This document shows positions 50,506-61,415 of a DNA stretch of 64,000 bases, piece by piece (positions within the stretch are counted from its first letter, which is position 1; the number at the start of each line of letters is the position of its first letter). Source of the DNA: Sitta carolinensis. Taxonomy: Eukaryota; Chordata; Aves; Passeriformes; Sittidae. The stretch is from contig CM063289.1 in assembly GCA_032173965.1 (NCBI GenBank), forward strand, positions 27,305,690 to 27,369,689, in the 5' to 3' direction. The translations under genes were made by a program, and so were the position numbers. Below the pieces are notes generated by a model. That model did not search any database and had not been told where the DNA came from. It worked only from the letters and a program-made list of their open reading frames with translations.

Positions 50506-53500
50506 CCCCATGGATGCAATGAATCCAGGGATCAGCCCTGCCACGGTGGGACATTGTGTCATCTCAGAAATGCCTCTCCCTGCTGCCTCTGTGGAGATCC
50601 TGCAAGGCTTTGGCCGTGGGGAGTTTCAGTGCCAGTGGAGCTAAAGGAGTGATGTCCAAACTTGATCCTGTGAGGTGAAATGGTAAATGCTGTATCCCTG
50701 CAAGGAATCACTCCTCAGACCCAAACCAGCACCCAGGAAAGCCCAACCTCTGCCCATAGGAGCCTTCTCCAGAGATCTCCTCCTCCACTTGGTTTGGAGA
50801 GCCACAGCCACTAAACCCTGCCCTGATTCCTTCACAGTGTGTCACTCTGAGACAAACCCTCCTCACGAGCTGCAGCAAGAGGATGCTTTTGTGGACAGGC
50901 TGAAAATGTTTACAAAGATGCAACCAACAGTTTAGAGCAGTATGAGTTCTCAGAGGGGCTCAGAAGACCACTGCACATAAACTATGCACGATGGCTTGAG
51001 ACAACAACTTGGTAACATCTTCCATAATTTAAACAGGCCTGAATAATTTCAATTATAATAATTTATTCAACGGCTTCGGCCCCTTCACTGTCCATAAATT
51101 GTCTTTTAATGAGTTACAATGTTCATAGATTCACTGTTTCTTTTTCTTCACTTGCTTTGTTTTGGTCGGAAATTCTCTAGAATCCAGTTCAGTGGAGCTA
51201 CACTAATGAGCTTTGTAGCCAAACACATCCACGTCCCTGGTTCTGTTCTCTGAAGGCTAAATTGTAACACTAACAAATTAACAACAACAAAAAAGACATT
51301 GTGTTTCTCCTGTGGTCACTGAAAAATTAACTTCTGCAACTCTGCTGGCTGCCAGCCTCCAGCTCTGTCTGGCTCCTGTCCTCCATCCTCCATCCCAAGG
51401 GGGCTGGGATGAGCCAGGGGCCCCAGCTCTGCACAATCCTGCTCAGGTACACGGGGTCCACACTGCAAACATCTTCCAGGCAGACTCTCACCATCACCTC
51501 ACAAAATCTCCTGCCTTAAATTGTGCTGAAAGCTCATGTGCTACCTGTGCATCAGTCCTGACTTCTGACTACGTCTTCTGAAGGTTGTCCAATCTCCATT
51601 TAATGCAGATGGCTTTCAATACTTTTTCAGCTCCAGAGGCATAGTAACCCAGATTAGTGATTCTTAAGAAATTTAAAAAATTATATAAAAATACAATCTA
51701 TAGGAAGCATTAATAAAAATTATCATTACCAAGCATGTCTTGCCTGGAATTTTTTTTTTCTCCTGGAGGATTTTTGATGTAGATATTTAAGGCAAGGACC
51801 AACCCAAAACTCATACACAAGTTTCTGAGTATCTAATCTATTTTTCAAGGGAGCTCAACACTGTACTCTCAAGAGCTTTTCCCTACAGGTAGATCTGTCT
51901 TCCTTGGCTGCTGAACAGGGAGAAGCTGCTCTTGAACTGCACAGGGGGAGCTACTCAGTGACCTGTCAAGACTCTTGGACTGTTAATATCCATCCCCATG
52001 ATCTCCTGGAGGGCATCAACCAAGTGAGGCACTGGGTTGCCCTTAGGCAAGACCTGGCATCTCTGTATAAAACTTGGCTTTGCCAGGTCCTTGAGGGACA
52101 CAAGTCATTAATGGAAACCTGAGGGCTCCTAAGAGCAAATTAATAGACATATATATTTTATACATTCATCAAGGAAGGGAAATATGCCTGTGCAGCCATG
52201 TATACAGCTTCTGCTGGAAGCCAAATATTCCTAGTGGAGACTCAGATCCAGCAATGCCTCCACATTTTTCACCCTGTCAGACACAGGGCCCTGCAATGCC
52301 TTCAGCTGTGCAAGTGCCACAGAGAATCCAGCAGGGATTTCAGGTGCTGCTGAGCCAGCACTGCCTTCAACAAGGAAACAGCACCAGGAAAGTTTGAACT
52401 GCCTCCTTTTAACATCACCTGAAATCATGGTGAGACCCTCTGCCCAAAGCCACAGAACTACAGCCACTGCTGGGACTTCTGTGGAAATATCCACACACAG
52501 ATTTATGGAGAGGCAGGATTTTCTCAAACTCAGGGCCAGCAAACTTATTTCATGCAGAACTCTGAACTGCAATCAACAGTATCAGCTGCTCTCTGTTATC
52601 AGAGGGGCTGCGCAGGTGGCACAGAGACAGAGATGATGACTTTTGGTTTAGCAGTGGCCTGAGAAAGGCTTCTGCCCTTGAACCCATGCGTGGAGATCAC
52701 AGCTTATCCTCAGCATCTCCATCAGATCTTGCTTCACAGACCTTGAAGTCACTTCCTGACCTGCAAAACTTAAATTACACTTCAGTACTGAGGGGTAGGT
52801 TCCGACTAAGATTTTATCAATAGGCTGTGTGAAATGTTTATTATGTGAGCAGCTCTGCAGGCTCTGTGTGAGTTGGCTCTCTCAGCTCCACAAATGTTCT
52901 GTGCCCTTAGCAGGGGCTGTGCTGAGACAGCCTGTCCTAGAGCTTCTGTACCTGTATTTCTGTGCACCAGCATGCAGTCACACCGGAGTCACACTGGATT
53001 CAGGAACATAACACACGTTCAGACCCAGAAATTGTCTGTCTGCAAAGGGATTTCCTACAGTGCCTCCTGATCTGTGATCTTGCCCCACACTGAGGAAGGA
53101 AGGAGGCAGTGAGTCTGTGGGGTCTGGTAAGCCCAACCAGACACGTTTTGGTAAGAAAAGCACAAAATAACTCAGCATTGAGGCTTTCATGAATCTCCTC
53201 CTCTTGCCACCTATTCAGATCCTCTCTACCAGCCCTGTCTTATTAAAAATGACATTCAAGAGAGGAAACCCTGATTGTGCTGCTGTGCTTTCTTTGAAGG
53301 ATGGCAACCACAAGAACTGCAGCTCCTAGAGAGGGCAGAGAATAAGGTTACTGGGATGGAGGAGTATCAGCCTTCAACAGTGAGAAAAGGAAACCTCCAG
53401 TGCTCCAGTACTTACTGTGGATTGCAGATTATTTAATTCTGGCTGAGACACAAAATGTCCTCTAGTGGGGCTCACACCTGGGCACTGAGAACAGGAAATT

Positions 53501-54496
53501 CTCCCCTCATGCAGCAGCTTTGTCCTGGACAAAGCCACCCTGAGTAATCACCACAACTTGTTCCTACAGGAATGTTTTGGGTTCCCTATGAGGTTTCTTG
53601 AGGGTTTCATGGGTTTTTTTTAAAGGTGCGTACTGTTCTGCTCCACACCTTATTGTCTCTGCCTTAGAGACTTTATGCCATGGTTCTAATTTGCATTCCC
53701 CAATGAATATATGATTAGCAATTGCATTTATAATTAGTAGTTTTGTCATTTAAAGTTCACCAGTTTTGCAGCCAATTATTGAAAAAAAAACCCTGACTGT
53801 TTATTATTTTCAATATATTATTACTTTATTATGGCTCATTGCTTTAAAATACTTAGCTTAATCCTTTGCAGGTCCTTAAACACAAATATGGCAGCTATTA
53901 GCAACCTCTTCAGTCAGGCATAAAATTGTACCCACAGGCCTCATAAACAACAGAGTGTTTTGGAGAGATTAAATCAGTGTATACAGCTGCGAGGGAGGCC
54001 ATTAGCAAATACATTCTCATTCTGCCTCAGTGTTATTTTGTTTTGCCAGTGTGCTCTTGTCAAATCTATCAACTACCTGTGCTCTCCTCTCCATAAATAA
54101 GAGATGTCACCTCACCAGGTCCATCCATCAGAAGCATTTCAGTCAACATACAATTACATCCTGTGCTCTCCTGCTAATATCCTAATTCCTATCATTTGTA
54201 TTTCGAAGGGGACAAGCTGGATGGCAGAGTGGAGCCAGGCACAGGCCAGAGTGATTGATCTCTGCAGCCAGGACAAGTGCTCAGCTCAACCAGCTTTGTG
54301 CAGTACAGACATGGGGCACCTTCTCAGGGCTGAACTTGGGAGAACTCTCATTCAGGACAAGCTGGGAGTGCTCCCCTTTAGCCTGGCAATTCCCCCATAA
54401 ACCTGGAGCAAGATGGACTCAGGATGTGAAAAGTGCTGGCAGCCTGCTGAGAGCAGAGGTGACACCTCAGTTTGTCTGTGCACTCTCACACCAGGT
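50506..54496. other. Unique non-coding sequence, no gene seen
   Basis: No supported gene. Open frames of about 60-113 aa occur on both strands without domains. No transposon remnant is clear. Confidence 0.55.
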
Positions 54497-54948
54497 GCAT
54501 CCCAAATGTCCCCCCAGCCTCCTTCCCTCTCAGCAATCCCAAACATCTCTCCAGCCTCCTTCCCTCTCAGGCAATCCCAAACATCTCTCCAGCCTCCTTC
54601 CCTCTCAGGCAATCCCAAACATCTCTCCAGCCTCCTTCCCTCTCAGGCAATCCCAAACATCTCTCCAGCCTCTTTCCCTCTCAGGCAATCCCAAACATCT
54701 CTCCAGCCTCCTTCCCTCTCAGGCAATCCCAAACATCTCTCCAGCCTCCTTCCCTCTCAGGCAATCCCAAACATCTCTCCAGCCTCCTTCCCTCTCAGGC
54801 AATCCCAAACATCTCTCCAGCCTCCTTCCCTCTCAGGCAATCCCAAACATCTCTCCAGCCTCCTTCCCTCTCAGGCAATCCCAAACATCTCTCCAGCCTC
54901 CTTCCCTCTCAGGCAATCCCAAACATCTCTCCAGCCTCCTTCCCTCTG
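54497..54948. repeat. 38-bp minisatellite, 11 near-identical copies
   Basis: A 38-bp unit beginning 'caatcccaaacatctctcca' repeats head to tail with starts at 54534, 54572, 54610, 54648, 54686, 54724, 54762, 54800, 54838, 54876 and 54914. One diverged unit precedes it at 54497-54533 (37 bp, 'gcatcccaaatgtcccccca' start). The last copy stops matching at about 54947. The only difference I see among the complete copies is a C-to-T at 54673. The forward strand is pyrimidine-rich and the reverse strand is rich in GG/GGG runs. Because 38 is not a multiple of 3 and the unit lacks stops in this register, three units encode one 38-aa repeat in every forward frame. This creates spurious open frames of up to 250 aa. 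Confidence 0.97.
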
Positions 54949-55656
54949 ACCCTCTGCAGCACTGTGGAAAAAAAAGATGTGCTGAAGGACAGGCAAGCCA
55001 ACGATAACAGAGTTCAATTCTCGTTCTGCTCCAGCCGTGCTTGGTGGAATTCTCCTCCCTTTCCCATCCACCAGATTATTTTCCCTAAATCTGTAATCCC
55101 CTTGAAATCATCAGGTGAGCCATTTTCCCATTATATTTCTGATTTAAGATTGCCAAGAGCTCCCTGCAGAGCCAACTGTAAGTGCACTATTTGCTAAAGG
55201 ACAGAACAATCTCAAATGAGGAGGAACTTGCATGGGAAGTAAAAAAAATATGACATAATTATCATGTAAATTATAGTGGCTGTTTTAAATCCCCTGCCAG
55301 TGAGACACGAGGTTATACCACATGTTTCTGAGGCAAAGAGAGAATTGCTTTCTTGCCTGGAGACAAGACAGCAATATTAGAAGAGCAACCACACACACAC
55401 AAAAATCCAACAAAGCAAATCCATGTCTTCAGTGCAATAAATATTGGCACTGCTTTACTATTTCCCATGTAGCACTTTCTGTATTGATATGCACAATGTT
55501 CATTGTGAAAAATTAGGTAGAAAAAGCAAAGGAAAACTGTGAGAGACGAAAATAAATTTTATATTCTCCTTTTTCTTGTTTCAAGCCTAATTAGGCCACC
55601 TTGCCTCGTTTCTTTTCTCCTGTCTTCTCTGAAACAATGCTCTAAGTAAGAATATA

Positions 55657-55657
55657 T

Positions 55658-55700
<43 letters not shown>
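55657..55700. repeat. (TTTA)n microsatellite
   Basis: Eleven uninterrupted TTTA units flanked by 'aatata' and 'tataaaatg'. Pure repeats of this length are usually length-polymorphic. Confidence 0.95.
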
Positions 55701-56808
55701 TATAAAATGTGATGCATTCTCTGTTTCCTCCCCTTCAGAAGAATCTGAAGAAAATCAGTCCAGTAGCTATCAGATGCCAGCCAACTCCCAAGGCTCAACA
55801 TCTTTCCTTAGATAGTTCAGGAGCTAGAGGGAAGATCCCAATTCTAATTTCTTACATTCAAAGCCACCTTTAAAGTCTGGAGTCTATCCAGGACACAGAG
55901 CCCACAAAATATTGTTTTCCAGACCCTTTGGCCTGGAACTTGATCTTGTAAATCCAAAGATGTCTCCTGAGGAATCTGGACCCAGGCTACTCTCCCAATG
56001 TTTATATACCATGGGTCCTACATTTGCACACAGTATGGATAAATTATAGGAAAATGCATGATTGCTTCAGATCAGCCTCTCCCAAAAGAGCTCCTTCCAC
56101 TTTTTAAGAAGCCACCACTCTGCTTAGAAAGTTTATCTGAAGGAACTGAAAAATCTATTCATCAGTTTCATCAAATGAGGACATTGCACTGTGATAAGGG
56201 AAGGGTGAAATCCCACTGCACACCAAAGAGACAATTAACTTCGTGCAATTTAAATGAACTTGGCATCAACAGTGTTTGGGCAGAGCCAGCCATGCTCCCC
56301 ACCACAAACCACCAGGATTGTTTGCTGAGAAATGCACCCCAGCAAAGCACTCCCAAGAAAACAGAATGATCTGGAAGGGAAAGACCTGGGGCAACGTTTG
56401 TTTGAAATAGCAACAGCTCAGCTCCTCTGAAATACACACAAAATTGCAAATAGAAGGGGATTTAGGCATATTCTCCTAATAGCCCTGCTTATATGAGCTC
56501 AGATGCCACATGCTGCAATGGGCAGAAACAAGGATCTGCTCTAACACTGCATTTCCTAATAATGCACTGGCAGGTCACCTTCTCCTTTTTTTTTTTTAAT
56601 TATTTTCCCACAAGCTATTAATACTAAATTTACTTATTTTAGAAAGCTTGGGCAATAGGTCATACCTAAGGCTTAAAATCAGTCTTTACATGCTGGTCAG
56701 GTCTCCTCTGGTCATGATATACACGTTGGGCTGCAGGATGGAGGGGAGAATGAAGGAAAAACACTTACCCAGAAGAGACACACACAAAAAACCCCTACTG
56801 ATTTATGA

Positions 56809-56835
56809 ATGCAACACTTGGAAAGTGTTGAGCAT
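56809..56835. repeat. Short hairpin with bulge
   Basis: 'caacactt' (56812-56819) pairs perfectly with 'aagtgttg' (56823-56830) around 'gga'. After a 2-nt bulge, 'atg' and 'cat' extend the stem. No function is assigned. Confidence 0.7.
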
Positions 56836-57684
56836 GCAAATCAAAGCTGCCTTGGAGCAGGTTTATTTTGTAGCACCCACATTTGTATGGCAGGTTAATC
56901 ACACTGATGCTGACCAAGCAATGCCAGGGTAACTTTAATAAAGGTTTGGGGCTTCCTTTCTTTTTTTTTTTTCTTTAAGTATAATTCCAGCTCATCTAGG
57001 TCCCACACTTAGATTTCTGAGGGTGAAGTTTTTAAAGGTAAAGGAATAGTCATAAATAGATGGTCAAAACAAGGAAAAAATGTTTTAGATGTAGTATTTC
57101 TTTGCATTCATTGCAGCAAGGCTTTACTAGAGGAGAAATTAGAGAATTCAGTAATCAAACAGGAAATAGCACAAGGGTAAAAAACCATCTTGTAATGTCC
57201 TCTGGCATTAGTAATGCAAGAGGGTGCAGAAAGAGTTAAGGATATTTTCTTCACATCATTTTATGTAACTTTTGGTGTTTTTGGAACAAGACACATTTTG
57301 GTCAGAGTCTTCTCAGGGTCTCCTTGCTAGAATACAATGACAAGGTTAGACCAGTAACACACATTTTCTCTGCTTTCTCTCCACCTTCCACACAATTGGC
57401 TCAAGCTATACAGTGGCAAAATTGTGGCATCTTGGGTAAAACTTTAAGAAAATAAATGAGATAGAGGGGCACAGCACAAACGATTCACCAGGTCAGTCCA
57501 ACACACAATTGTAGATGTGGAGGGAAAGTTCAGGTGACAACAGATTAGTTACTACACCACAGTCACCAACTCAAACAACTTCTTCATTGTAGTGTCACTG
57601 CTACGTCTACATTACCAAGTAAATTCACACAGCAGAAGTGAATCATTAAATCAAATCTGGTACTGAGGCTTCTATGCCTACACT

Positions 57685-57717
<33 letters not shown>
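57685..57717. repeat. (TA)n microsatellite
   Basis: About twelve TA units, one G interruption, then more TA. Low complexity, likely polymorphic. It gives the Tyr/Ile run in a reverse-strand frame that is not coding. Confidence 0.92.
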
Positions 57718-58429
57718 TTCAGGCATTCACTGGGGATTAGATTTAATCTGCTCCCCTCAACCAAATATGCCCACCATGCCTGTGGTTCAGGACTTATCAC
57801 CATCCCAGACCTTTTATCTCCATTAGCTGTTGGGACGTGTTGCCTGGGGCTGTTGGTGCACAGGAAAACAGAGCTGTGAATTGAATCAGCACACAATCAG
57901 GGGGGACAATGAGGGCACTGCCTTCACAGCCACACACAGCAGAATCACAGCACAAATAGATGTAGTTGTATTACCCACACTTCAGCTGGCAAATGGATGG
58001 TGAATAAATTCGCTGGCTTTCCCTGAGTCGCTAGGATGGATGCTCTATTTCATTAATGCAGCCACCCCAGCCATCCCTTCATGCTGGAGATACACAAAGT
58101 GTATAAATAAAAAGTGAAGTCCCTGCAAACTGTTAGAAATGTGCCCTACGGATGGCATTACGTAACTTTGTATTGTACACAGAACTTATGCTTTAAATGA
58201 GGGGAAAATTAAACTATTCAAGACATTCCTTGCTGTTTGCTGTAAAGCCACAGGTTAGCCAAACACAGCAAGATTTCTGTTGTAGCAGCTATTTTTGCTC
58301 CAGTTGCTTTGTATCACACATAAGAGGTTTTCCTTTTGCATCAGATTCTATAGGACATTCTTATTATATAGGCTACAGGCCTCACTAGATTTCTTTTTAA
58401 TAAAACCTATCTCTTTCAATTAACTTGAT

Positions 58430-58700
58430 TGGATGTGTTAATGTTTTGGGACTTGATTAATAATCCTGGGAGATAATTCTGCAAAGGTCCAGAGGCACTA
58501 AAATGTCCATGCAAATGGGGAATGATGGAGGAATTGTGAATGCAATCTATAACACGGCACAGCGGCAAGCCCAGAGCTGCCACGCTGCTCAGCTGCAAAA
58601 AACAAACAACCCATATGCCACAAGTATAAACTATCTGGTGGCTCAATCTATCATCTCTCTCATGCAACTGAGCAAGGAACAGAATTAACAGTGTAATACC
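58430..58700. promoter_or_regulatory. Candidate conserved non-coding element
   Basis: Unique sequence with dense motif-like strings: 'atgcaaat' (octamer/POU site) at about 58510, 'ggaattgtgaatgcaat', 'gctgctcagctgcaaa' with an E-box CAGCTG, and 'cataatcc'-type sites nearby. The balanced composition without repeats suggests constraint, but this is judged by eye only. Confidence 0.3.
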
Positions 58701-61244
58701 TTCCTGGAGGAGTGCTTTCATCCTTGGGCTTTAATTAGAGATTTATCTGAACTAGAGCTCTGCCTGTAAGCACACTGAAATCCAGATACATAATCCTCAG
58801 CTTTTATCCAGCTCCCTAAATAACACTGGAGTTACCCAGCAGAGAATTTGCACCCCAAGTGCAGCACAGGCTTTGGAGTCCTCTCCTGTGCCATTAGACC
58901 AAGTTCCTGACTGAAACCACCTGAAGGGCTGGTGCCTCTTGTGAGCCTGGGGCTGGACAATAATTTCTGCATCTGCTCCTTGTCTCACTTGCAGAGAAGG
59001 GAAATTTTCAGAAGAATGACTTTCAGAGGGCTATTTCCTCATCACTGTTCACTCAGATGTGTTCCTGACACACCTGACAGATGAGGTGAGGGTGGAGGGT
59101 TGGCTGCCCTCTGCTCATACAACTCCCCAAAGCCACTGTAACCTCCTCCCATGCTCTGCAAACCAAGGCATTGCTTCCAACTCTCCTAGGAAAGGGAGAG
59201 AAAGGACAAATCCATGCCAGGACCAGTGCTGGGTCTTTCCAGAGAGAATCTTCTTCCCTTTTCCAGTGGTCTGTCCCAAGTTCCCCTTCATTTCCCAGGT
59301 TTGGTGAATATTAGTGAACCCAGTGGCCAGATGTGCTCAGCAGAGCCCCCCAGCATGTCAGAGCACAGGCACCCTCAGCAGAGAGCCACACTCTCATCTT
59401 CAGCCCCATCTCCAGCTCCCTTTGCCAATCATGGTCACCATCTCGCACATAAAGTGATAAAATATTTACAGCTAGAAGGCTGCTAAATTTATTCCCCTGT
59501 GCCCACATGCACGATTTGCACAGCAATTCCTTTCTGGCTTAAATTCTGCACACTAAACCTTAATTACTGCAGTCTGACAAAGTGAGAAATTGGACAGGAA
59601 ATACGATTTTGAAAAGCGTCGACGTGACAGAGGTGCCTAACAACCATTTTCAGAAGGAACTGTGGGCAATATCTTCAATAAAACAGTTCATGAATCGTTT
59701 TTTTCTTGAGCTGGAACTCATACTGCTAGTGGAACTACCAGGGGCAGAAGCCTCAAAGTGACCAGGAGGGTGTCCCTCAGGTTTGGTGTGGGACAACAAG
59801 CAGTGCCATCAGGAAGCCACCATCAGCCCTCTTGACAAATGCATCTCAGACTGATTGCTATTCTGATACACAAACTCCTCACCAAGCCAGTACATGGAAT
59901 ATTTGAAAATTCAGAATGTGGTTTTCTGAATCCAGAAAATCACGAGATTTGTTAAAATCTCATTTTAACAGCATTTTTAAAGAAGTAATTTTCACTTAAT
60001 GTATCACCCAGTTTTGGAAATAGTCATCATCACTTATACTGACTGTGTAAACTTCTTATCTCTGATTTCAATTTACTTATTATTTAGACATACATACAAA
60101 TTCTTATCAAACTTGCCTGAAAGAAAACCTTTCCCTCAGTTGACTTATTTCTTTTCTTTCTTTCTAAAAATTTACTTTTTTTTTTCAGTTAATGAAAATA
60201 TTCCAGGCTTCAGCTTATTGATCACCTGGTAACATTTTCAAAACTCTTTCTTCTGTAGTCAGAAAAAAATATTTCCTTCCCACAAGGAAAGGCCAAGGCC
60301 ACCACTAAACCACGTCCCTCAGTGCCACATCCATGCATTTTTTAAAAAACTGTGATAAAGAGCACAGAATTAAAAACTTCTTCATGGATTTGACCATCAG
60401 AAAATGATGCCACACACTCACTGGAAGTACTAATGCAAACATATGGTTGTTTTTTAAATTAAGACCTTGGTTATTACAGAAATATTAAAATTTCAGCCCA
60501 GGCTCAGCTAAATGGCTTAAGATAATACATCATATTTTAATCTAACAAAGGCTTCATCCATTATCCTGAATTTCAGAATTAGCTCAATGTGTTTCATCCA
60601 ACTCACTTGTCCTGGATTGTAAAATAATGATGTAATTTGTAATAAATTACTAACACTGAGTTTCAGCAGTGACAAACTGTTTACTTAATTCAATAAAATA
60701 GTGTCACTTTTGTAAAGTGCATAATCTCAGAGAACTCAACTGGTTGTGAATCGCAGGTTATGAAGAAAAACATTCATGTCAATCCAACATAGAGAAGAAA
60801 TAAGATCTAAAGCAAGCTAACTGCATTCCCTCAGATCACTCTTTTGCACTTCAGTGTCGCTCTCAATTTAATTTTTTTCAGGAAATCAGCCAGCCTGGAA
60901 GAGGCAGGATCATTCTTGCTCACTGAGTCTAATCTGACATGACTAACAAAAGCAGACACGATATGTCATAGCAATGAATGACTCATCAGGCTGGGAAATT
61001 CAAAAAAAATACCATTTTCCAAGATACAATTTTTGACCTTTATACTCCACCCCTACTGCACACAGGCCTTGTAGAAACAGCCCTGAGAGCAAAGTGTAAT
61101 AAAACTTGCCAAAGGAAGGGAAAGTTTGGGTGAAAGGGATGGTATTGACCCACCTCTGCAATATTTTGCACAGGAGACAGTAAAAAACCTCAGCCTTTCC
61201 ATGCTTTTAGACAGAAATTCCTGCTTTACAAATCCTGCCCTTCT

Positions 61245-61415
61245 GACAGCTGTTTGGGGGTGCAGGAAAAGTGATTTATCCTCATTACCCACTTTTCCCA
61301 TCTCTGTAAGGAGGACCAAGACACCAGTCTGTGCCACACCATTGCTGTGACAATTCATTAATGTCTGTGAAGTGCTCTGGAGATGTGAGGGATTATTGCT
61401 GCTATGTTCTGCACT
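61245..61415 (+). mobile_element. Probable MIR (CORE-SINE) relic
   Basis: 'aagtgatttatcctcattac' and 'cccatctctgtaaggagga' resemble the MIR core ('aagtcacttaatctctctg' and 'cccatctgtaaaatggg'). 'gctgtgacaattcattaatg' and 'tctgtgaagtgctctggaga' resemble the 3' part ('gtgaggattaaat', 'gtaaagtgctttgaga'). The tRNA-like head is missing or unrecognisable. Old and inactive. Less certain than the copy near 5.7 kb. Confidence 0.55.

Larger units (their letters stand above)
54949..61244. other. Unique non-coding sequence, no gene seen
   Basis: No supported gene. It holds TTTA and TA microsatellites (55657-55700 and 57685-57717), a hairpin at 56809-56835, a T run at about 56587-56598, and a unique conserved-looking block at 58430-58700. 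Confidence 0.55.

Noticed and set aside
54255..55197. Three overlapping forward open frames of 178-250 aa with a repeated Ser/Pro/Leu peptide
   Set aside because: They are the same 38-bp minisatellite read in three frames; the peptide repeat is a by-product of a stop-free unit whose length is not a multiple of three. No promoter, splice sites or family support a gene.
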